The notes under the pieces are model-generated. The model ran no database searches. It saw only the letters and a program-made list of their open reading frames with translations, and was not told the DNA's origin. A stretch of DNA of 64,000 nt from an uncultured Verrucomicrobia subdivision 3 bacterium (lineage in GTDB: Bacteria > Verrucomicrobiota > Verrucomicrobiia > Limisphaerales > UBA11358). Below, one piece after another: positions 58,546 to 64,000 of this stretch. The position numbers and the translations under genes were made by a program. Position 1 is the stretch's first letter. Each line of letters begins with the position of its first letter. The stretch is taken from assembly GCA_903917705.1 (NCBI GenBank), contig CAIXBQ010000015.1, forward strand, positions 42,429 to 106,428, read 5' to 3'.

Positions 58546-59190
58546 TCATTCGTGGTGGTGATGTGACCTAACCAATTGCCTCGCTGGGTCACCCAGCACG
58601 CGGGTCAAATCTTCGCGCAACTGCAAACGTGCGCGCAGCAGCCGCACTTTCACATTACCCTCGCTCAATTCGAGCGCGGCGGCGGTTTCCTGGATAGACA
58701 AGCCTTCCACGTCGCGCAGGAGGAAAACCAAACGATGCTTCTCATCCAGTCGTGTCAGCGCGTCATCCAGCAAACGACGCACTTCATTCCGTTCCACCAG
58801 ATGTTCCGGCGACTGCCGCCAGTCGGCGATGAATTCCGGGTGCGGAATGGAATTCAAATCGTCGGATGGCTCTGTCGCCTCTTCCAGGGAAACGGTGTTC
58901 AGCCCTTTGCGTTTGCGGATGATTTTAAGCGCTGCATGGCTGGCGATGCGCAGCACCCAGGTGGAAAAATTCGCCTCACCGCGAAAACCTTCAAGGTTTT
59001 CCAGCACGCTTAAAAAGGTTTGCTGCGTGACATCCTCGGCATCCTGCTCCTGCCGCAGCATCCGCATGGCCAGCCCAAAAACCCGCTGCTCGTAACGGCT
59101 GGTCAACGCCTCGAAAGCATCCAACTCGCCGGCTTTGGCCAAGCGCACCAGCTCGCCATCGGGCGTTTCGGGGTTGAGTGGATTGGTCAT
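58546..59190 (-). CDS. ECF-type RNA polymerase sigma factor
   Basis: FEALTSRYEQRVFGLAMRMLRQEQDAEDVTQQTFLSVLENLEGFRGEANFSTWVLRIASHAAL; sigma4 region LREDVEGLSIQETAAALELSEGNVKVRLLRAR-like. Confidence 0.93.
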   Translation of the reverse strand: MTNPLNPETPDGELVRLAKAGELDAFEALTSRYEQRVFGLAMRMLRQEQDAEDVTQQTFLSVLENLEGFRGEANFSTWVLRIASHAALKIIRKRKGLNTVSLEEATEPSDDLNSIPHPEFIADWRQSPEHLVERNEVRRLLDDALTRLDEKHRLVFLLRDVEGLSIQETAAALELSEGNVKVRLLRARLQLREDLTRVLGDPARQLVRSHHHHE

Positions 59191-59260
59191 GCAATTTGAC
59201 AACCTGATTATATTTGCATACCAAATTGCAACAAGCCGCAACTTTTTCAATCGCGTCACC

Positions 59261-59548
59261 ATGCCAAAACCCGCTTTATTTCAAAACGCTAACGAAGCAG
59301 CCATGAAGTTGATGGCAGCGCGTTTTCGCGCATTGGGGGAAGTCAGCCGGCTCAAGTTGATTTTCGCCGTCGGCAATGGCGAGAAGAATGTGTCGCAGTT
59401 GATCGCCGCCACCGGCTTGTCCCAGGCGAATGGTTCCAAGCAACTCAAGATTCTGACCGACAGCGGCATCTTCGCCCGCCGCAAGCAGGGTGTTTATGTG
59501 TTTTATTCCACGACCGATTCATCTGTTTTCAAGCTGTTCAAAGTTTGA
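59261..59548 (+). CDS. ArsR-family transcriptional regulator without cysteines
   Basis: AARFRALGEVSRLKLIFAVGNGEKNVSQLIAATGLSQANGSKQLKILTDSGIFARRKQGVYVFYS. Confidence 0.88.
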   Translation: MPKPALFQNANEAAMKLMAARFRALGEVSRLKLIFAVGNGEKNVSQLIAATGLSQANGSKQLKILTDSGIFARRKQGVYVFYSTTDSSVFKLFKV

Positions 59549-59568
59549 AATGAATGAGTCGGGAAATC

Positions 59569-60465
59569 TCACCGGATATTTATGTCTTTATGCGCGCGTA
59601 GCAGTTTCAAAAACTGGCTCACCGCCGGACTTGGACTTTTGCTCTGCAATTTTTGTAAATGCAACGGGCGGCGAATCACCAAATCTTTCACCGGGATGAC
59701 CACCAGCGAACCAATTTGAAGTTCGCAGCCAATCGCCAGTCGGGAGACAATGGCAACGCCCACCCCGGCGATGACTGCGCGCTTGATCGCTTCAGGACTC
59801 GCCAGCGATAGCACCGGTTTCGCCGCAACGCCCCGTTTGCTCAATGCCCGTTCCACTACCGCCCGCGTGCCGGAACCTTCCTCGCGTAAAATAAACGGTT
59901 CACGACAAAGCTCGCGGACGGTGACACGATTCTGTTTCAGCAACGGATGGCCGCGCGGCGCGATGGCAACCAGTTCGTCCTCGTGGAAGACTTCGGAATC
60001 AAGATGCTCCGCTTCCATCAAACCTTCGGTCAATCCAACTTCAATTGAGCCTTCCATCAGTTGATTTTGAATGGTTTCGGTATTGGCGATTTCCAGTTGA
60101 AGTTCGATGTCGGGATGCTGCCGGTGAAACTCCCCGAAAACCTGTGGCAGCAGGTAAGCCCCAATGGTCGTGCTGGCACCCACGGCCAGGCGTCCCCGCT
60201 TGAGTCCGCGAAATTCTTCAATCGCCTGCGCCGTTTCTTCCTCAACCACGGCCAGGCGTTGAACATATTGCGCCAGCAGCTTTCCCCCATCGGTGAGCCG
60301 ACTGCCGCGTGGCAATCGTTCCAACAAACGAATTCCCAAAGCGTCTTCCAATTCTTTGATTTGTTTTGAAACGGCGGGCTGGCTGACATGCAACCGTTCA
60401 GCCCCGCGACTGATGCCGCCAGCCTGGGCAACGGCATGAAACAGCGCCAGATGATTTCGATTCAT
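59569..60465 (-). CDS. LysR-family transcriptional regulator
   Basis: MNRNHLALFHAVAQAGGISRGAERLHVSQPAVSKQIKELEDALG. Confidence 0.93.
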   Translation of the reverse strand: MNRNHLALFHAVAQAGGISRGAERLHVSQPAVSKQIKELEDALGIRLLERLPRGSRLTDGGKLLAQYVQRLAVVEEETAQAIEEFRGLKRGRLAVGASTTIGAYLLPQVFGEFHRQHPDIELQLEIANTETIQNQLMEGSIEVGLTEGLMEAEHLDSEVFHEDELVAIAPRGHPLLKQNRVTVRELCREPFILREEGSGTRAVVERALSKRGVAAKPVLSLASPEAIKRAVIAGVGVAIVSRLAIGCELQIGSLVVIPVKDLVIRRPLHLQKLQSKSPSPAVSQFLKLLRAHKDINIR

Positions 60466-60479
60466 CTGATAACAATAAG

Positions 60480-60494
60480 ATATGTATCACATAT
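60480..60494. promoter_or_regulatory. Inverted repeat ATATGT-ATC-ACATAT in the lysR/yeiH divergent intergenic region
   Basis: Perfect 6-bp arms with a 3-bp loop; candidate LysR-type operator. Confidence 0.55.
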
Positions 60495-60544
60495 AAACAA
60501 TGTCTTTGTGCTATATCAAACACAAACTAAAATATGGTTCAATT

Positions 60545-61585
60545 ATGAATACGTCGCACACCGAAAACAAAAGCATCGGCTGGATCGCTTCGCCGAACCA
60601 CGCAGCGAAAGTCGTTGTTTTCGTATTGGTCGCGGCTGGACTTATCGCGTGGGCAACTCCGCCAGTTGCTTTAGTCGCGGGGATGATTTTTACGCTGTGC
60701 CTGGGCAATCCGTTCCACCACCGGGGACACAAAATCGCCAAAGTTCTCCTGCAAATATGCGTCGTCATGCTGGGTTTCGGAATGAATCTGCCCGTTATCC
60801 TGCGGGCGGGTTGGAATGGGTCACTCTTCGCCGCTCTGACCATCGGAACAACTTTGTCGTTGGGCTATTGGATTGGCCGGCGACTCGATATAAACCGCAA
60901 CACGTCCATTTTAATTTCGGCGGGAACAGCAATTTGCGGCGGCTCGGCCATCGCCGCCGTCGGATCAGTGCTGGCTGTCACGGAAGGCGAAATCGCCGTT
61001 GCGATGGGAACCGTCTTTCTGCTGAACGCCGTCGCGCTTTATCTATTTCCATTCTTGGGCCATGCGTTGAATTTGAGCCAGCATCAGTTCGGGGTCTGGG
61101 CGGGAGTTGCCATTCACGATGTATCTTCGGTGGTCGGTGCCGCGCTGCCTTATGGGAACGACGCCTTGGAGACGGCCACCGCCGTCAAACTCTCACGCAC
61201 CTTGTGGATTGTTCCACTCACTTTGGGGCTGGTGTTTGCCGCCGGTCGCAGCCACCGAATGAAACAGGCTGGTGGCAAAACGGTAAGCGTTGGCTCTCAA
61301 CCAACGGCAAGAAAACCGAAGGTGGAAATTCCGTGGTTCATCGCCTTTTTCCTGCTCGCCTCACTGGCACGCAGCTATATGCCGGTGATTGCCACTTGGT
61401 CGTCTGCAATTTCTCACGTCGCCAAAGGCGGATTGACGTTGGTGCTCTGCCTCATCGGCGCAAGCCTTTCGCCCCGCACGCTGCACACCGTGGGATGGAA
61501 AGCCGCCGTTCAAGGGATGCTACTTTGGGTCTTCATCAGCATCGTCTCGTTGCTACTGATTCTTTATGGCCACGCCGGACAATGA
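60545..61585 (+). CDS. YeiH/YadS-family putative sulfate exporter
   Basis: FTLCLGNPFHHRGHKIAKVLLQICVVMLGFGMNL, ISAGTAICGGSAIAAVGSVL. Confidence 0.88.
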   Translation: MNTSHTENKSIGWIASPNHAAKVVVFVLVAAGLIAWATPPVALVAGMIFTLCLGNPFHHRGHKIAKVLLQICVVMLGFGMNLPVILRAGWNGSLFAALTIGTTLSLGYWIGRRLDINRNTSILISAGTAICGGSAIAAVGSVLAVTEGEIAVAMGTVFLLNAVALYLFPFLGHALNLSQHQFGVWAGVAIHDVSSVVGAALPYGNDALETATAVKLSRTLWIVPLTLGLVFAAGRSHRMKQAGGKTVSVGSQPTARKPKVEIPWFIAFFLLASLARSYMPVIATWSSAISHVAKGGLTLVLCLIGASLSPRTLHTVGWKAAVQGMLLWVFISIVSLLLILYGHAGQ

Positions 61586-61629
61586 ATTTTTTACCCTAAA
61601 TCTCAACTGTGGCAGACTAAATTTGACAA

Positions 61630-61995
61630 CTAGAGAGTTTTCATTTGTTTTTGGCTGAATTCAATTTTCTCAATAATTCCTTCACTTTTGCCAAGCCCTT
61701 CGTATTTTTCAGGCCGCAACCTGATCCGTTCCACGGCGAGCCGTTCCAATGCTTCGCACAGCGGTTCTAAACCCTTTCCTTTGACCGAGACGATTCGGTC
61801 TTGAAACTGGATTTCCACAACGTCCTTGCCGCTTTGCCGGCTGAATTTTGCGTGCTGAAAATAGCCATAGGGAAACAAGTGAACCTCGTTGACGGTTTCC
61901 ACTCGCAAGCATTGCGGATTTGTAGCCGTGCGCCAGCACGTCAGATTCTTTGCGCTCTCGTTTGTTGAGTCAGTCTTGTTGTGGGGCTTTTCCAT
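61630..61995 (-). CDS. Hypothetical protein downstream of the relaxase remnant
   Basis: 121 aa ORF overlapping the 3' end of the relaxase C-terminal fragment by 55 nt. Confidence 0.5.
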   Translation of the reverse strand: MEKPHNKTDSTNESAKNLTCWRTATNPQCLRVETVNEVHLFPYGYFQHAKFSRQSGKDVVEIQFQDRIVSVKGKGLEPLCEALERLAVERIRLRPEKYEGLGKSEGIIEKIEFSQKQMKTL

Positions 61996-62495
61996 AAATC
62001 AATCTTTTCGATTTGTTGTCGAGGCGTTTCCGAACGGCGGCTTTGAATCAATCCGGCGATATATTTGCGAACTGGCGGCGGCACACGTTGCGCCTGCGCT
62101 GAATCCTGTTTGGCAAATTCAATTGCCAGTTCACGGTCGCCCAAGCGACCGACGTTCTCGCGCAACTGTGCTTTGTCCTGGGTGAAGATTTTGACCGCCC
62201 GCGTTCCGCGTGAAATCGTAACGAGCCATTGCTGATTATTCGTCGCGGCCTTCACCGACGAATCTGAAAACAAAACGTGTTCGACGGTTTTGCCTTGCGA
62301 GCCGTAGGACGTAATCGCGTAACCGCGCACGAACTCGCGATATTTTTCCGGCAGGACTCGCCCGTCCTTCAATTGGATTTGCCCCTTGTGATTCACGCCT
62401 GCAACCGTCACCAGTTCGCCGTTAATCAATTCCTTGCCGTCGAGTGACGGCGCATTGGCCTTGAGTTGCAGTTGATCGCCTTTGGCGAGCGTCAT
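61941..62495 (-). pseudogene. MobF/TraI-like relaxase-helicase, C-terminal helicase fragment
   Basis: KGDQLQLKANAPS...GELVTVAGVNHKGQIQLKDGRVLP...YRE-FVRGYAITSYGSQGKTVEHVLFSD...ISRGTRAVKIFT. Confidence 0.75.
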
Positions 62496-63835
62496 TTCAA
62501 GCGGCTGGCAAACCGTGACCCTAAAATCAATTCAGCGGCAGCACGCTGATCCGGCATGAGTCCAGTGGCAATCTTGTGACGCGGATTCAACTCCGTGAAT
62601 TTGCCCCGCCCGTCGCGGGCGAGGCAGACGATTTCCCATTCGCAGCTTAAAATCTCGCGCGTCGTGATTTTCGACGGCGCGTGTTCGTTGCGAATGTATT
62701 CGCGTTCTTGCCCTGCCGCCTTGATGTCTTCCGTCGTCAATTCCGCCCCGCGCCCCCGCTCCAAAGCCGCGCTCCAAACTTCGTTTTCGCGCACGACCGA
62801 ACGGCGGTCGAACAGGTGTGCTTCCGCCCACTGGATTGCGGCTTGCGCCGTGACAGACGGCGATTGCAGCGCCGCCTTTGACTGGCGAGCCAGCGCGCGC
62901 AGGGACTGCCTTTCTTTGCCAGTAAGCTGGCTGTCCCACAGTCGTTGCAGTTCAGGCAGTGCGATTCCTGCAATTTTCCGGCTGCGCTCCGCTTGCGCGA
63001 TTTGCGAGCGCAGTTCCTTCAAATTGCCCTTCGCTAGTTCCGGCTTTTCCTTCAGCACCTTTTCGATGCTGGCGTCAATTTCATTGTGCCGTTTGGAGAA
63101 CCGCGATTGCAGTTCGCGCGATACGCCTTTGATTTCAAAATCGCCGCGCGGCTTGTTTTCAATCTCGTAGCCGAACTGCCGCAAGTCGCGGGCGAATTCG
63201 TGGTAATAAACATTTTCGGCAAACTTCCGCGCTTGCAGCATTTCGTAATTTGAAAGTGCTTTCCAACGCTGCTCGCTTGCATCAAACGTGGCGTTGAACA
63301 TGACGCAATGCGTGTGCAAGTGCGGATCAAGCGCGCGTGAAGTGTCGTGCCGAAACGTGGCACACACCACATTGCCGGTCAACCGTTCTGAAATTTTCCC
63401 CGCTTGATGAACGCGCGTTCCGGCGAAGTGCTGTAATTCATTTATGGCAATCCGAACCGCGCGACTGTGTGATTCCAAGAGCCGCTTGTCATCGGCAATC
63501 AACGCCTGAATGGAAACCGATTTGGGCGGTGAAAAAGTGAAGTCATAAAAAATCCTGCGATTGGCAACCTCTGCCATTTTGTCAGTGTCCCATCGTGTCG
63601 TTTTCAGCCGTTGCGTAAGCAATACGCCGCTCTGTGGATTCTGGTTGTGGCAGAGTTTCAAAAATTGATCCTGTCTCACCCTGCCCGTAAGCCCAAGCTG
63701 TGTAGCCCCGATTCCTGCCCATTCGCCGGACACGATGTTTTCCTGACTGTAATAATCACCGAGTTGCAGATGTTCTTTGAAGTATTTTTCCGCGTTGTTC
63801 AGGTTGCATTGTGTCTTGGTGGACAGCACACCCAC
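62492..63835 (-). CDS. MobF-family (TrwC/TraI-like) relaxase domain, truncated before the helicase Walker A
   Basis: YYSQENIVSGEWAGIGATQLGLTGRV, FSPPKSVSIQAL, HDTSRALDPHLHTHCVMFNATFD; ends at MPDQRAAAELILGSRFASRLK*. Confidence 0.85.
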   Translation of the reverse strand: MGVLSTKTQCNLNNAEKYFKEHLQLGDYYSQENIVSGEWAGIGATQLGLTGRVRQDQFLKLCHNQNPQSGVLLTQRLKTTRWDTDKMAEVANRRIFYDFTFSPPKSVSIQALIADDKRLLESHSRAVRIAINELQHFAGTRVHQAGKISERLTGNVVCATFRHDTSRALDPHLHTHCVMFNATFDASEQRWKALSNYEMLQARKFAENVYYHEFARDLRQFGYEIENKPRGDFEIKGVSRELQSRFSKRHNEIDASIEKVLKEKPELAKGNLKELRSQIAQAERSRKIAGIALPELQRLWDSQLTGKERQSLRALARQSKAALQSPSVTAQAAIQWAEAHLFDRRSVVRENEVWSAALERGRGAELTTEDIKAAGQEREYIRNEHAPSKITTREILSCEWEIVCLARDGRGKFTELNPRHKIATGLMPDQRAAAELILGSRFASRLK

Positions 63836-63860
63836 TTTTTAGCTCATCCCGCTCGAAAAA

Positions 63861-63882
63861 GTTGTAATGAATTCGTTACAAC
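63861..63882. promoter_or_regulatory. 22-bp near-perfect palindrome upstream of the relaxase gene
   Basis: GTTGTAATGAATTCGTTACAAC: GTTGTAA/TTACAAC arms around GAATTC, one mismatched pair. Confidence 0.6.
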
Positions 63883-64000
63883 CTGACCGCTGGAAATCAG
63901 CTTACATGAAAAGATGAATTCGTCGCTGAAGCGTCATTTTTCATGGCACGCCTTACCTCTAACTGTCGTTAGAACTTTTGCGTCCGAACACTATCCGAAG

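Noticed and set aside
1-64000. CRISPR arrays, rRNA and tRNA genes, complete IS elements
   Set aside because: No spaced repeat arrays, transposase motifs or RNA-gene signatures were recognised by reading; tRNAscan-SE, Infernal or ISEScan could overturn this.

Overview
The window is a dense, bacterial, accessory-rich region, probably Verrucomicrobia-like by protein style (inference only). No rRNA, tRNA or CRISPR array was recognised. Main contents, left to right: a TolC start with a DUF2892 gene; sulfotransferase and APS-kinase-like genes; thioredoxin + DUF6132-like; an ArsR/permease/HlyD/DevC-type ABC/CopZ-like/CcdA metal(loid)-thiol operon; an H+-ATPase-type P-ATPase; an NtrC-type two-component system and a serpin; a PepSY-like/RR/HK/RND efflux cluster; thioredoxin-rhodanese and methyltransferase genes; an anion permease; cydAB; a long minus-strand operon of NifX-like, DUF89, PanD, TrmO and thioredoxin genes; an SQR-like/rhodanese/DUF2892 operon; pstSCAB-phoU; an ECF sigma/ZAS anti-sigma/two-component locus; LysR/YeiH; and a broken MobF relaxase. 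The strongest non-coding discovery is a six-copy promoter-like motif, TGTAACTTT-N12-GG(C/T)TC(A/G), with exactly 15 nt between TGTAAC and GGYTCR in every copy. All six copies lie just upstream of thiol, sulfur or redox genes, and one lies between the ECF sigma gene and its soluble zinc-finger anti-sigma gene. I propose an undescribed ECF-controlled thiol/sulfide-stress regulon. Other signals: a thioredoxin-DUF6132 fusion alongside an unfused pair, a perfect sigma54 promoter heading a NifX-like operon, a 26-bp perfect palindrome over the ArsR promoter, and 11-bp-phased GTAAC repeats upstream of pstS.
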